From NCBI GenBank assembly GCA_964389685.1, contig CAYMFM010000008.1, forward strand, positions 1 through 64,000: 64,000 nt of DNA, given 5' to 3'. The notes beneath the pieces were generated by a model. It saw only the letters and a list, made by a program, of their open reading frames with translations. It was not told the origin of the DNA and did not search any database. How positions within the stretch are numbered: the stretch's first letter is position 1; the number at the start of each line of letters is the position of its first letter. Origin of the DNA: G020353115 sp964389685 (GTDB taxonomy: Bacteria; Bacteroidota; Bacteroidia; Bacteroidales; VadinHA17). The translations under genes were made by a program, and so were the position numbers. This document shows positions 44,962 through 54,084 of this stretch, in pieces.

Positions 44962-46653
44962 CTAAATGATTATACCACCAATCAATTTCTTCCCCCTATC
45001 AGTTATTAGGTATTTCTGTTTGGGATCATGAGGATTGGTGGGATTTGTAAGATCAACAAGGTCATTGTCTCTTAATACCTTTATATAGCTATCCCTAAAA
45101 CTCTCTTTGCTTCCATAACCTGCGAATTTCATTGCTTCTTCAAGTGTCATTTTTATTATCAATCCCATCAGCACCTTTAGCATCACTGCCCCTCTTTTCT
45201 TCAAGAGGTTCCCTCCTTTTTCGCTCCAGGTTCCCTCCTTTTTTAACTCGTTTGCTTCTATCTCTTTGTTTTTGAGAAAATTAATATTTGAGAGGTTCAC
45301 TTCATTTTGAGCTAAGGTTCCCATAAAAGCATAAACAAAGTCATAATCAGATTCAATATTATATAGATCATTACTGATTGGAAGGTTTTTCAGTTCACTT
45401 ACTCTTTTAGCACCTAATGACTCTTTAGTTATATCAAGGAGGTTAGTAAGAATTAATAGCCGGTCACCCAGAATTGATACGTTTAATGGAATGGTTGTTT
45501 TGAATACATCATTCTCAAAGAACTCGGGTATAGCCCCATTAGCATAAATTCTCAAATATTTGGTAACATTCCTAACACCAGAACCCGCTTCATCTGTCCA
45601 TCCAAGCTCATTAAAGAACCTACGGATATTCGGATTTTTAGGATAAGGATTGAAGTTAGTTAAATCCAAGGGTCCTCGAAAGATTACCTTATTTGGATTC
45701 GTAGCTTCAACACGATCCTTATAAATGATGATTTCGGTCGAGAGATCGTTTCGATATTCCCGATGAACAATAACATTACCTACGACTTCTCGAAAAATCA
45801 AATCTCTTAAATCTTTTCTGATATCGCCCTCTTGAAAGAATGCAGTGGGTAAATGTCCTTTTAAAAAAGTCAGAGCTGCATCTCGAGTATCAATTAAGTT
45901 AGTTCGAAATATTTTCCTATCATCCCAGCGATCAAGGTTATTCTTTCTTACAATAATATCAAGCTTATAGGATGGGACTAAACTTCCGATCGTTTCATCT
46001 TTGCCTAATAGCAATGCTGCTGCAAGGGTCAATCCTTCATTTCTTGTATGAAAATCACGAAGGCGTAACATTGATCCACGTAAAATCTCCTCATTAGTCA
46101 TTGACAACCATTTGTGTGATGAATCAACTCTTGAAGCCAAAGTGCGGGCTTTATCCAACAACGTTAAATCAAGATCAGATTCACTCAAGTAGGGTATAAT
46201 TTCAGATTCAGAATAGAGGTGTCTTTTTCGGTCATACATTGCTGCTATTTCTCGTTCTTCATATATCCACTTGTTTTCTGTTCCAACTCGATCATATATT
46301 TTGTCCTCTGACTTATGCAAATATGAACTTCTCTCTACCTTTATCCATAGTAATCTATTGCCGTAAATAATTGCCTCACCCATAGGCAAACTATAAGTAG
46401 GTTTTAAAAACGCAGCATATTTTAGCAATTTCTGTGAAGTATCAGTTCTACAAAAATTTATTTGTTCTGGACTTAAATTCTGATACTTTTTCTCACGTGA
46501 AATCCCAATAAAAATAGTACCCCCTGCAGAGTTCAAGAATGCACAAATTGTTGCAAACAAATTCGGCACTTTATAATCTTTTTCCATAAGAAGAAAATCA
46601 AGATGATCTCCAGGAGGCTGTTCAAGTAATTGTCTTAGTTTTTCTTCTGTCAT
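44962..46653 (-). CDS. AlbA_2/Schlafen-type ATP-binding protein
   Basis: 563 residues. The N-terminal AlbA_2 (DUF4062/COG2865-like) domain (about 10-120) shows the pattern DHLDFLLMEKDYKVPNLFATICAFLNSAGGTIFIGI. A central GHKL-like ATPase region follows, with REVVGNVIVHREY (N-box-like) and GWTDEAGSGVRNVTKYL. A C-terminal winged-helix segment lies at about 480-563. Such proteins are annotated as 'ATP-binding protein' or transcriptional regulator and are frequent in mobile and defence-rich regions; specific function is unknown. The gene is visibly more AT-rich than the core genes and lies between short repeats, suggesting horizontal acquisition. Confidence 0.8.
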   Translation of the reverse strand: MTEEKLRQLLEQPPGDHLDFLLMEKDYKVPNLFATICAFLNSAGGTIFIGISREKKYQNLSPEQINFCRTDTSQKLLKYAAFLKPTYSLPMGEAIIYGNRLLWIKVERSSYLHKSEDKIYDRVGTENKWIYEEREIAAMYDRKRHLYSESEIIPYLSESDLDLTLLDKARTLASRVDSSHKWLSMTNEEILRGSMLRLRDFHTRNEGLTLAAALLLGKDETIGSLVPSYKLDIIVRKNNLDRWDDRKIFRTNLIDTRDAALTFLKGHLPTAFFQEGDIRKDLRDLIFREVVGNVIVHREYRNDLSTEIIIYKDRVEATNPNKVIFRGPLDLTNFNPYPKNPNIRRFFNELGWTDEAGSGVRNVTKYLRIYANGAIPEFFENDVFKTTIPLNVSILGDRLLILTNLLDITKESLGAKRVSELKNLPISNDLYNIESDYDFVYAFMGTLAQNEVNLSNINFLKNKEIEANELKKEGTWSEKGGNLLKKRGAVMLKVLMGLIIKMTLEEAMKFAGYGSKESFRDSYIKVLRDNDLVDLTNPTNPHDPKQKYLITDRGKKLIGGIII

Positions 46654-47046
46654 AATGAAGTTCTAAAATAACTGCAAAACAGCATTTAATAAATGTTTTA
46701 CTTACTTTATATATTAACTGTTGAATGATTAGCAGTAATAAAATTACCCCAATCTTATATCAAATCCAAAAGAAGCCCTGGGTTAAGTCTGGTTTTCAAT
46801 ACATCTTGATCACAGGATTCCCTTTCCTAATGTATAGGGTTGGAATGTGGTTAAGGGGCAAGTTAGGGGGGCTAACTCTAAAAGGAAAAACCGTTCTGCG
46901 AAATCCAGCCTTGAGCAACCTTTTGGTCTGAGCTTCATGTTGCCCAGTAAACTGATCCCCTGAATTAATAATGCGGAGTACTCAATATTCTAAAGCAATC
47001 TTATCTTTTCAATTCAAGGAAAAATTATTCAGCCTGCCCTGCGTTA
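46654..47046. other. spacer left of the tRNA-bounded cassette
   Basis: No supported gene. A 68-codon ORF at 46725-46931 has no start context or recognisable features. Its right end (47033-47055) carries the CTGCCCTGCGTTACG repeat also found at 44817. Confidence 0.5.
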
Positions 47047-47072
47047 CGAAGCAAGCAGAAATGCTTGCTTCG
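47047..47072. repeat. 10-bp perfect hairpin at the repeat edge
   Basis: CGAAGCAAGC (47047-47056) pairs with GCTTGCTTCG (47063-47072). It abuts the left 198-bp repeat. A different hairpin (55543-55560) abuts the right copy at the same place. Confidence 0.7.
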
Positions 47073-47267
47073 TGAGCCAGTTAGTGAGGCTTCCACATCG
47101 AAAGAAAAGCCAGCCTACCGGCTGATTTTTTATTTTTACTGTCAAATCCAAGCAAGCTTGTCTTTTCCCAGTAAAAAAATAAAAAACCGCCCCGAGTATA
47201 CCCGGGACGGCTTTTCTTTCAATGTGGGCCCAGTTGGGTTCGAACCAACGACCCCCTGATTATGAGT
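47070..47267. repeat. left copy of the 198-bp direct repeat (tRNA 3' part plus flank)
   Basis: Base-by-base identical to 55563-55760. It includes the tRNA downstream flank with its terminator hairpin (47187-47210) and bases 32-74 of the tRNA gene, then diverges abruptly inside the anticodon stem. The repeat unit spacing is 8,493 bp. An ORF reading ...VGFEPTTP across it is a well-known antisense-tRNA artefact and is not annotated. Confidence 0.95.
47225..47267 (-). pseudogene. tRNA 3' fragment (att-like remnant)
   Basis: 43 nt identical to the 3' end of the tRNA at 55718-55791, from the last base of the 5' anticodon stem through the discriminator. The 5' half is absent. Such a 3'-end duplicate is what a tRNA-targeting integrase leaves at the far end of an integrated element. 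The break just before the anticodon loop fits integrases that cross over there. Confidence 0.85.
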
Positions 47268-47298
47268 TTCAAACCGGGATTTCCACCCGTTTACACAG

Positions 47299-47399
47299 AT
47301 TTGTATCTATTTGTACCAGTTTAATTTAAAGTTGATTGAATGTAAAAGATTACATTGAATTACATGGTTTTGTAGAAATACTGGCACCAAAACTGGCAC
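47299..47399. promoter_or_regulatory. three paired short direct repeats (integrase arm-site-like)
   Basis: Just inside the left end there are ATTTGTA at 47299 and 47309, ATTACAT at 47349 and 47359, and CTGGCAC at 47381 and 47393, each pair with a 10-12 bp period. The CTGGCAC pair recurs near the right end (55450-55467). Pairs of direct repeats close to att cores are typical of tyrosine-integrase arm sites or excisionase sites. Inference only, since no integrase is present. Confidence 0.5.
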
Positions 47400-47575
47400 T
47401 ATATTTTCACAGGTTAGGATTGCTGGATGAATCCGTCATTTGATTCATTTTGTGAAATTCAGTAGTTCAAATGTTTAACTTAACAAACAACACCTTTGGT
47501 AAAGGAGATTGGGATTTTTACATACCGAAAATTAGCATTTCAATCACAGACAGAAATTCTTAAACCATATATTGA

Positions 47576-48487
47576 TTAATTCAAAGACCTGTATTCATTT
47601 GGAGTATAACCCGTTTCATTTTTAAACATACGACTGAAATGCTGCGGATATTTAAAACCTAACTCGCTTGAAATTTCACTTACAGTTTTATCTGTATTAA
47701 ATATGATGTTTTTTGCTGTATTAATAATCTTGCATTGAATATATTCTTTTGCTGATTTACCAGTATCCTTTTTTATCAAATCGCCAAAATAATTGGAAGA
47801 CAAATGAAATTCGTCCGCAAAATATGAAACAGAGGGCAAGCCAATTGCTTGAGGCTTTTCCGATGCAAAATAGCCATTTAAATGTTCTTCAAATTTTTCA
47901 AGAATTCCCCTGTTTACATTTTCTCTTGTAATAAACTGGCGGTCATAAAAACGGTCACAGTAATTCAGAAATAACTCAATATTGGAAGTAATGACCTTTT
48001 TACTATGCTTATCGACACCTTGCAGCAACTCATATTTTATTTTTGAAAAACAGTCCAAAATTATTTGCCTTTCGCGTTCAGACACATGTAAAGCTTCATT
48101 CGAATCATAACTGAAAAAACTATAATCATTGATGTTTTTAGCTAAAGCCGTTCCTTGCAGCAGGTCAGGATGAAACACCAACGCATGTCCTTTAGGCTGA
48201 TATAATTTGCCGTCAGTTTCTATTTCCATTACTTGTCCCGGAGAAACAAACACCAGTGTACCTTCCTGATAATCGTAATAATTGCGGCCATATTTTAGAT
48301 CTCCACACTTGATGTCTTTCAGAAAAATACAGTACATGCCATAATTTATTCTGACCTTACCTTCATTGCCCCATGTTCTTGGATTTGCTTTTGAAAAATC
48401 AATGATACTTACCAAAGGGTGAAGTATTTCATGATTGTTCAGGGCATTGTATTCGCTCACCGTATCAAATCTGAATATTCCTTCCAT
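47576..48487 (-). CDS. AraC-family transcriptional regulator
   Basis: 303 residues. An N-terminal cupin-like ligand domain (about 1-165; 'GTLVFVSPGQVMEIETDGKL') and a C-terminal AraC double helix-turn-helix (about 200-303). The first HTH contains VSYFADEFHLSSNYFGDLIKK and the second TVSEISSELGFKYPQHFSRMFK followed by GYTPNEYR. It is the first cassette gene, divergent from the aldo/keto reductase across 186 bp, so it is the likely regulator of the seven-gene operon. The inducer is unknown. The gene is AT-rich compared with core genes. Confidence 0.93.
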   Translation of the reverse strand: MEGIFRFDTVSEYNALNNHEILHPLVSIIDFSKANPRTWGNEGKVRINYGMYCIFLKDIKCGDLKYGRNYYDYQEGTLVFVSPGQVMEIETDGKLYQPKGHALVFHPDLLQGTALAKNINDYSFFSYDSNEALHVSERERQIILDCFSKIKYELLQGVDKHSKKVITSNIELFLNYCDRFYDRQFITRENVNRGILEKFEEHLNGYFASEKPQAIGLPSVSYFADEFHLSSNYFGDLIKKDTGKSAKEYIQCKIINTAKNIIFNTDKTVSEISSELGFKYPQHFSRMFKNETGYTPNEYRSLN

Positions 48488-48673
48488 AACTGTATAATTT
48501 TCTCAAACAAATTTAAATATTCCTTTAAAACAATCACCATACTGGAAATCAAATCAGTAAAAGTGGTAGGAGAATCCGTAATTTGTATACTAATATTTTG
48601 GACTGGTTTACAGATATTTGTATTGTATAAATGGTCCTTGTTCGATATGGACAAGCACCACTAAAATTATAGT

Positions 48674-49660
48674 ATGAAATCACGAAAATTAGGAAATCAG
48701 GGATTAGAAGTATCCGCTTTAGGTTTAGGATGCATGGGGCTGAATTTCGGATATGGAACCATAACGGACAAACAAGAGGCCATTAAACTTATCAGAAAAG
48801 CCTATGAGTTGGGAGTATGCCTTTTTGATACGGCTGAAGTTTATGGCCCCTTTACCAATGAAGAAGTACTGGGAGAAGCTATTGCACCTATCCGGAATGA
48901 TGTGGTTATTGCAACAAAATTTGGGTTTAATATCAATAACAACGCAATGACAGTTTTAAACAGTAAACCAGAGCATATAAGAAAAGCCGTTGAAGGTTCC
49001 TTGAAAAGACTCAAGGTTGAAACTATTGACCTACTCTATCAGCATAGGGTTGACCCCGAAGTACCCATTGAAGAGGTGGCAGGAACTGTAAAAGATTTAA
49101 TACACGAAGGAAAAGTCAAATACTTTGGTTTGTCTGAAGCCGGAATCAATACTATACGAAGAGCACATGCAGTTCAACCAATTTCCGCACTTCAAAGTGA
49201 ATATTCACTATGGTGGCGTGAGCCGGAAGAACTAATCATTCCAGCACTCGAAGAATTAGGTATTGGCTTGGTTCCCTTTAGTCCACTGGGCAAAGGATTC
49301 CTGACAGGAAAAATAGATGAGAACACCACTTTTGATGCCAATGATTTCAGAAGTACGGTTCCTCGTTTATCTAAAGAAAACATTAAGGCGAATTTGGTTT
49401 TTGTTGACTTTATAAAGAAAGTAGCTGTACGCAAAAGTGCAACACCGGCTCAGATAGCTCTTGCCTGGTTAAATGCCCAAAAGCCTTGGATTGTACCAAT
49501 TCCGGGTACGACAAAAATTCATCGATTAGAAGAAAATATTGCTTCAACAACAGTTGAGTTCACCGGGAAAGAATTGCAGGAAATAGAAACCGAAGCTTCA
49601 AAAATTAATGTTACGGGAGCCAGATATTCCGAAGGTTCGGCAAAATTGATTGACCGATAG
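48674..49660 (+). CDS. aldo/keto reductase
   Basis: 328 residues, AKR12/13-like TIM-barrel NADPH oxidoreductase. Motifs: LGLGCMGLNFGYG, FDTAEVYGPFTNEE (catalytic Asp and Tyr), LYQHRVDPEVPIEEV (His), and the cofactor loop IVPIPGTTKIHRLEENI. No signal peptide, so it is the only clearly cytoplasmic enzyme of the cassette. It reduces aldehydes or ketones; substrate unknown. Divergent from the AraC gene. Aldo/keto reductases next to AraC regulators are common in Bacteroidota stress or xenobiotic clusters. Confidence 0.93.
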   Translation: MKSRKLGNQGLEVSALGLGCMGLNFGYGTITDKQEAIKLIRKAYELGVCLFDTAEVYGPFTNEEVLGEAIAPIRNDVVIATKFGFNINNNAMTVLNSKPEHIRKAVEGSLKRLKVETIDLLYQHRVDPEVPIEEVAGTVKDLIHEGKVKYFGLSEAGINTIRRAHAVQPISALQSEYSLWWREPEELIIPALEELGIGLVPFSPLGKGFLTGKIDENTTFDANDFRSTVPRLSKENIKANLVFVDFIKKVAVRKSATPAQIALAWLNAQKPWIVPIPGTTKIHRLEENIASTTVEFTGKELQEIETEASKINVTGARYSEGSAKLIDR

Positions 49661-49713
49661 CAATACTAATCTGTTTAAAAAAGAATTAATTGGAAAAACA
49701 AAAAAAATGATGT

Positions 49714-50820
49714 ATGAGTATGAAATTTAAATCAGGGAATCATCCGACCAGAATTGTAACCATTGTTTTAATTTACCAGCTGTTTTTGGTTTCATCCTGC
49801 GTAAACAGAATTGAGAATAATAGCAGCGATTTAATTCAAATCAAAGAACAGGGAAGCTTTTCAGTTGGTGGAACAGTAATTTCTAATCCCGGTACTTTTG
49901 ACCCTTATAATCCTACTCCGGAAGGGCAAACATTTCATGGCGATCATGCCTATGTCTTTTATCAAATTCCGGCTAATGCCCGTACATATCCTTTAGTAAT
50001 GTGGCATGGATTTGGACAGTTTTCAAAAACATGGGAAACCACTCCTGATGGCCGCGAAGGCTTTCAGAATATTTTTTTACGCAGGCATTTTCTTGTGTAT
50101 GTTATTGACCAGCCCCGCAGAGGCGATGCTGGTCGCAGTACAGCCTCTGCCAATATTGAACCGATACCTGACGAACAGCAATGGTTTGGAACATTTCGTA
50201 TAGGCATTTGGCCGGATTATTTCGAGGGGGTGCAATTTGCACGTGACTCAGCTACACTTGAACAGTACTTCCGTTCCATGACGCCCAGCATTGGAACTAT
50301 TGATGTAAGAGTGAATGCAGAAGCGGTTTCGGCCTTATTCGACAAAATTGGTCCGGGTATTTTAGTCACACATTCCCATTCGGGCGGAATGGGCTGGCTT
50401 ACTGCCCTTATGAATCAAAATATAAAAGCTATTGTGTCGTACGAACCGGGTAGTGGTTTTTTGTTTCCTGAGGGTGAGGTGCCTGACCCCAAGCCAAGTT
50501 CGGGGGGAACACTCGAAGCTTTTGGGATTCCCATGCAGGATTTCATGAGCTTGACTAAAATTCCAATTGTCATTTACTATGGAGATAATATTCCCAACGA
50601 ACCCAACACCAATCCGGGCCAGGATGGCTGGAGAGTGCGATTGGAAATGGCAAGATTATGGCGTGATGCAGTCAATAAATATGGCGGTGACGTAACGGTG
50701 GTGCATCTTCCTGAAATTGGAATTAAAGGCAATACCCATTTCCCATTTTCAGATTTAAACAATATAGAAATTGCCGACTTAATGTCGGAATGGTTAAAGA
50801 ATAAAGAATTAGACAAATAG
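49714..50820 (+). CDS. alpha/beta hydrolase lipoprotein
   Basis: 368 residues. The N-terminus ends in the lipobox-like LVSSC (about Cys29), so the protein is probably membrane-anchored and exported. Alpha/beta hydrolase core: oxyanion region VMWHGFGQF, then DQPRRGDAGRS, and nucleophile elbow THSHSGG, where Ser in HSHSG is the expected nucleophile. A late conserved His lies near GNTHFPFSD. Substrate unknown, possibly an ester or lactone. Its start is 53 bp after the aldo/keto reductase, and its stop lies 11 bp before the next hydrolase, suggesting one operon. Confidence 0.85.
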   Translation: MSMKFKSGNHPTRIVTIVLIYQLFLVSSCVNRIENNSSDLIQIKEQGSFSVGGTVISNPGTFDPYNPTPEGQTFHGDHAYVFYQIPANARTYPLVMWHGFGQFSKTWETTPDGREGFQNIFLRRHFLVYVIDQPRRGDAGRSTASANIEPIPDEQQWFGTFRIGIWPDYFEGVQFARDSATLEQYFRSMTPSIGTIDVRVNAEAVSALFDKIGPGILVTHSHSGGMGWLTALMNQNIKAIVSYEPGSGFLFPEGEVPDPKPSSGGTLEAFGIPMQDFMSLTKIPIVIYYGDNIPNEPNTNPGQDGWRVRLEMARLWRDAVNKYGGDVTVVHLPEIGIKGNTHFPFSDLNNIEIADLMSEWLKNKELDK

Positions 50821-50831
50821 AAAAAGATGAT

Positions 50832-51884
50832 ATGAATAGAATAATTCGAAAGCAATTTTTGATCGCTATGTTTATGACAACAAGTATCATTGTTTCAGGT
50901 CAAACAAAGACTGACAATCCTTTTAGCCTTGTATACCAGGATGCCATTACAGAAAATATTTCAGGCAAGGTGAATATTCACCCTGTAAGCTATAAACTAA
51001 ATGGCATTGAAATCTCTGCGAATATATACACTCCCGCTGACTATGATCCATCAGGAAACTATCCGGCAGTTGTTGTAGCTCATCCCAATGGCGGAGTTAA
51101 AGAGCAGGTGGCAGGATTATACGCGCAGCGTTTGGCAGAATCAGGGTACATCACCATTGCTGCCGATGCTTCCTATCAGGGAGCAAGTGGTGGAGAACCA
51201 CGTAATGTGGATAAACCAGCTAATCGGATTGAAGATATTAGAGGAATGGCAGATTATATAACCCAATATGCAGGCGTAAATGCTGAGCACTTAGGATTAT
51301 TGGGGGTTTGCGGCGGAGGTGGCTATTCCTTAGCAGCAGCTCAAACCGATAAACGTTTTAAAGCAGTGGCAACGTTGAGCATGTTTAATTCCGGCGTTGT
51401 AAGACGCAACGGATTTATGAACTCCCAGGTTGCTACTATTCAGGAACGTTTAAATCAAGCTTCAGAAGCCCGGTCCCTTGAAGCGGCAGGTGGAGAAATA
51501 CTTTATGCTGCCGATACAGAAATAAGCGATGAAATGGCAGACAAAATGCCGTTTGATTTGTATCGCGAAGGCCATTATTATTACCATAGAACCCATGCGC
51601 ACCCGAATTCCACATTCCGTTATACAATGAGCAGTCTGCTCGATTTAATGGCCTTTGATGCAAGCACAAACATGAATTTAATCAATCAGCCCCTGTTGAT
51701 GATGGCAGGTAGCAAAGCCGATACTTATTACATGACAGACAATGCATTCAACCTTGCTACCGGAACAAAAGAGAAAGAATTGTACCTTATTCCCGGAGCT
51801 ACGCATATTCAAACCTATTATGTTCCTGAATATGTAACCCAGGCAATGAAAAAACTCCGGGAGTTCTTTGGTAATTATTTGTAA
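50832..51884 (+). CDS. exported alpha/beta hydrolase, dienelactone-hydrolase-like
   Basis: 350 residues with a signal peptide (FLIAMFMTTSIIVSGQ). The hydrolase core has VVAHPNGGVKEQ as oxyanion strand, ADASYQGASGGEPR, and a nucleophile elbow LGVCGGGGYS, where Cys replaces the usual Ser, as in dienelactone hydrolase. The catalytic His is likely GATHIQTYY near the C-terminus. The Cys elbow suggests a reactive or lactone-type substrate. Follows the previous hydrolase by 11 bp. Confidence 0.85.
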   Translation: MNRIIRKQFLIAMFMTTSIIVSGQTKTDNPFSLVYQDAITENISGKVNIHPVSYKLNGIEISANIYTPADYDPSGNYPAVVVAHPNGGVKEQVAGLYAQRLAESGYITIAADASYQGASGGEPRNVDKPANRIEDIRGMADYITQYAGVNAEHLGLLGVCGGGGYSLAAAQTDKRFKAVATLSMFNSGVVRRNGFMNSQVATIQERLNQASEARSLEAAGGEILYAADTEISDEMADKMPFDLYREGHYYYHRTHAHPNSTFRYTMSSLLDLMAFDASTNMNLINQPLLMMAGSKADTYYMTDNAFNLATGTKEKELYLIPGATHIQTYYVPEYVTQAMKKLREFFGNYL

Positions 51885-51913
51885 GAAACTGTTAAACAAA
51901 TAAAAACAATACT

Positions 51914-52363
51914 ATGAAAACGAAAATTCTCGGACTGTTTATAGTACTTATGAGTACGCAAATGTCCTTCGGACAAAATTCTTCCGCAGAACAGGAAGTC
52001 ATTAATCTATCCAAAGATAAGTGGCAGTGGATGTCAGACAAGAATGCGGATGTCCTGGCTGATCTCTTTCACGAAAAGGCTGTGTTTGTCCATATGGGTG
52101 GGTCCTGGGGGACGGAACAGGAACTCAACATCATTAAAAGTGGAGGGATCTGGTACAAGAAAGCCGATATCCATGAAGTATCGGTGAATATCATTGATAA
52201 TACTGCTATCCTTTTAAATAGAATTGATCTGTTGGCTGAAGTGGGAGGAAATGAAGTAACTAACCCATTTATGGTTACAGAAGTCTATGTAAAACAAAAG
52301 GGGAATTGGAAATTAGGATCGCTATCATTTACAAGGTTGATGACGCCCGGCGATCATCAATAA
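51914..52363 (+). CDS. exported NTF2-like (DUF4440) protein
   Basis: 149 residues with a signal peptide (KTKILGLFIVLMSTQMSFGQ). The mature protein has the NTF2-like cone fold pattern: a helix with WQWMSDKNADVLADLFHEKAVFVHMGG, then alternating strands (VSVNIIDNTAILLNRIDL, MVTEVYVKQKGNWKLGSLSFTRL). Many such exported DUF4440 proteins bind small hydrophobic ligands or act as isomerases, but no active site can be read. Located 29 bp after the hydrolase gene in the same operon. Confidence 0.82.
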   Translation: MKTKILGLFIVLMSTQMSFGQNSSAEQEVINLSKDKWQWMSDKNADVLADLFHEKAVFVHMGGSWGTEQELNIIKSGGIWYKKADIHEVSVNIIDNTAILLNRIDLLAEVGGNEVTNPFMVTEVYVKQKGNWKLGSLSFTRLMTPGDHQ

Positions 52364-52365
52364 TC

Positions 52366-54024
52366 ATGAAGAATATCATCAAAATGAAAAAAATACTAGC
52401 AGGTTTAGCCCTTCTCATCACTTGCAGTTTGCATGCTCAGCAAACGGCTGTCAATGCTGCATCGGAAACGTCGCCGACAGTTACTACCGCCTCCGGGATG
52501 GTGCGCGGGGTAACAGAAGGGGATGTTTCCATTTTCAAAGGGATTCCCTTTGCTGCTCCACCAGTTGGCAAATATCGTTGGCGCCCACCCCAACCCGTAA
52601 GCCCATGGGAGGGAGTTCGCGATGCAAGCGAGTTTGGTCCTAATTGTGCGCAGGCTGGATGGCCCCGTGGTTCCGGAGCCATTGCGGAAGGCTCATCGGA
52701 AGATTGCCTCTACCTAAATTTGTGGCTACCTGCCGGAACTAAGCCAGGAGCAAAACTGCCGGTCATGGTGTGGATACACGGCGGCGCCTTTGTAGGCGGG
52801 TCCGGTTCCTCTCCTGGCAATTCAGGAAATAATTTTGCCAAACAAGGTGTCATGCTGATCACCATCAACTACCGTCTGGGACGTCTGGGCCATTTTGCAT
52901 TCCCGGCTTTGAGTGCTGAGCATCCGGAGGAACCCAAGGGTAGTTATGCCTACATGGACCAGATAGCAGCCCTCAAGTGGGTACAGCAGAACATCGGCGC
53001 ATTCGGAGGCGATCCGAATAATGTTACTATTTTTGGTTTCTCTGCCGGAGGAGTCTCTGTCCATTCACTTATGACAATACCGGCTGCAAATGGCCTTTTC
53101 CAAAAGGCGATCAGTGAGTCAGGCGGTGGCCGGGATGGTGTTCTTACCGGTAGGCCGATTAGTAAAGAAAATGCCGATCCCCTCTACAACGTTTCAGCTG
53201 AAACGATTGGAATAAACTTTGCCCGCAAACATGGGATAGAGGGTACGGATGCAGCCGCTCTGGCCAAGCTGCGCGCCCTGAGTGTAGAAGAGATTGTGGA
53301 TGGAGGTCAGGAAAGCGACGGCCAAGAAGGTCCGCGTATCTATTCGGGCCCGATTCTCGACGGTAAACTGGTTGTAGAGACTGCCGAGACCGCATACAAG
53401 GCAGGCAGGCAGGCACGCGTTCCGCTCATGATCGGGAATTGTAGTGCGGAAATAGGCGGAAGTTTTGTGAATGCCAGCAGTTCAAAGGAAGAACTGTTTT
53501 CACTGTTCGGGGAACTTGAGGGTGAGGCAAAAGCTGCCTATGATCCTGATGGTAAAAAAGAATTCGCTGAGGTAATCACTAAGTTTAACACGGACTGGGT
53601 ATGGGCTGAACCGGGCCGTTTTACCGCAAGGGCTTTTGTCGCTAATGGAGAACCGGCCTACATCTACCATTTCGGATACGTCCCCACCCCAATGAAGGAG
53701 AGGATGCGTTATGGCGCCGGACACGGATCCGAAGTCGCATACGTATTCGACAACCTTATGAACCGAGATGGAACTCCTGTTGACCCTAAGGACAAAGAGC
53801 TTGCCAAAATGATGAACACCTATTGGGCGAACTTCGCCAAAACTGGTGATCCCAATGGTGAGGGACTGCCGCTTTGGCCCAATTACAATACTCAAAATGA
53901 AGAGATCCTCGATATTCAGTCTGATGGTAACCCGGTCGGTAAGCCCGATCCCAGGAAAGCGAGACTGGATGTGATTGAAAAGGCCTTCAAGTTTAGGGTT
54001 CGTCTACAATCACGTGGTATTTAA
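52366..54024 (+). CDS. exported type-B carboxylesterase
   Basis: 552 residues from the ATG at 52366, or 546 from 52384; both retain a signal peptide (KKILAGLALLITCSLHAQ). Type-B carboxylesterase/lipase domain: FKGIPFAAPPVGKYRWRPPQ, SEDCLYLNLWLP, the oxyanion motif VMVWIHGGAFVGGS, nucleophile elbow FGFSAGGVS (Phe replaces Glu of GESAG), and a late HGSEVAYVFDN with the catalytic His. It hydrolyses carboxylic esters in the periplasm or outside. The gene looks more GC-rich than its neighbours, suggesting a different origin within the cassette. It begins two bases after the NTF2-like stop. Confidence 0.92.
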   Translation: MKNIIKMKKILAGLALLITCSLHAQQTAVNAASETSPTVTTASGMVRGVTEGDVSIFKGIPFAAPPVGKYRWRPPQPVSPWEGVRDASEFGPNCAQAGWPRGSGAIAEGSSEDCLYLNLWLPAGTKPGAKLPVMVWIHGGAFVGGSGSSPGNSGNNFAKQGVMLITINYRLGRLGHFAFPALSAEHPEEPKGSYAYMDQIAALKWVQQNIGAFGGDPNNVTIFGFSAGGVSVHSLMTIPAANGLFQKAISESGGGRDGVLTGRPISKENADPLYNVSAETIGINFARKHGIEGTDAAALAKLRALSVEEIVDGGQESDGQEGPRIYSGPILDGKLVVETAETAYKAGRQARVPLMIGNCSAEIGGSFVNASSSKEELFSLFGELEGEAKAAYDPDGKKEFAEVITKFNTDWVWAEPGRFTARAFVANGEPAYIYHFGYVPTPMKERMRYGAGHGSEVAYVFDNLMNRDGTPVDPKDKELAKMMNTYWANFAKTGDPNGEGLPLWPNYNTQNEEILDIQSDGNPVGKPDPRKARLDVIEKAFKFRVRLQSRGI

Positions 54025-54084
54025 CCGGAAAAGCTAAACAGTGAGACACGTGAAAAGTCTTTTCATAAAATTAAAAATACAGGT

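Noticed and set aside
46725..46931. 68-codon ORF left of the cassette
   Set aside because: No promoter, no recognisable domain, lies in a degraded repeat-rich spacer.
47065..47259. ORF ending in GFEPTTP (also at 55516-55752)
   Set aside because: It is the antisense of the tRNA and its flank; such 'VGFEPTTP' peptides are a known annotation artefact.
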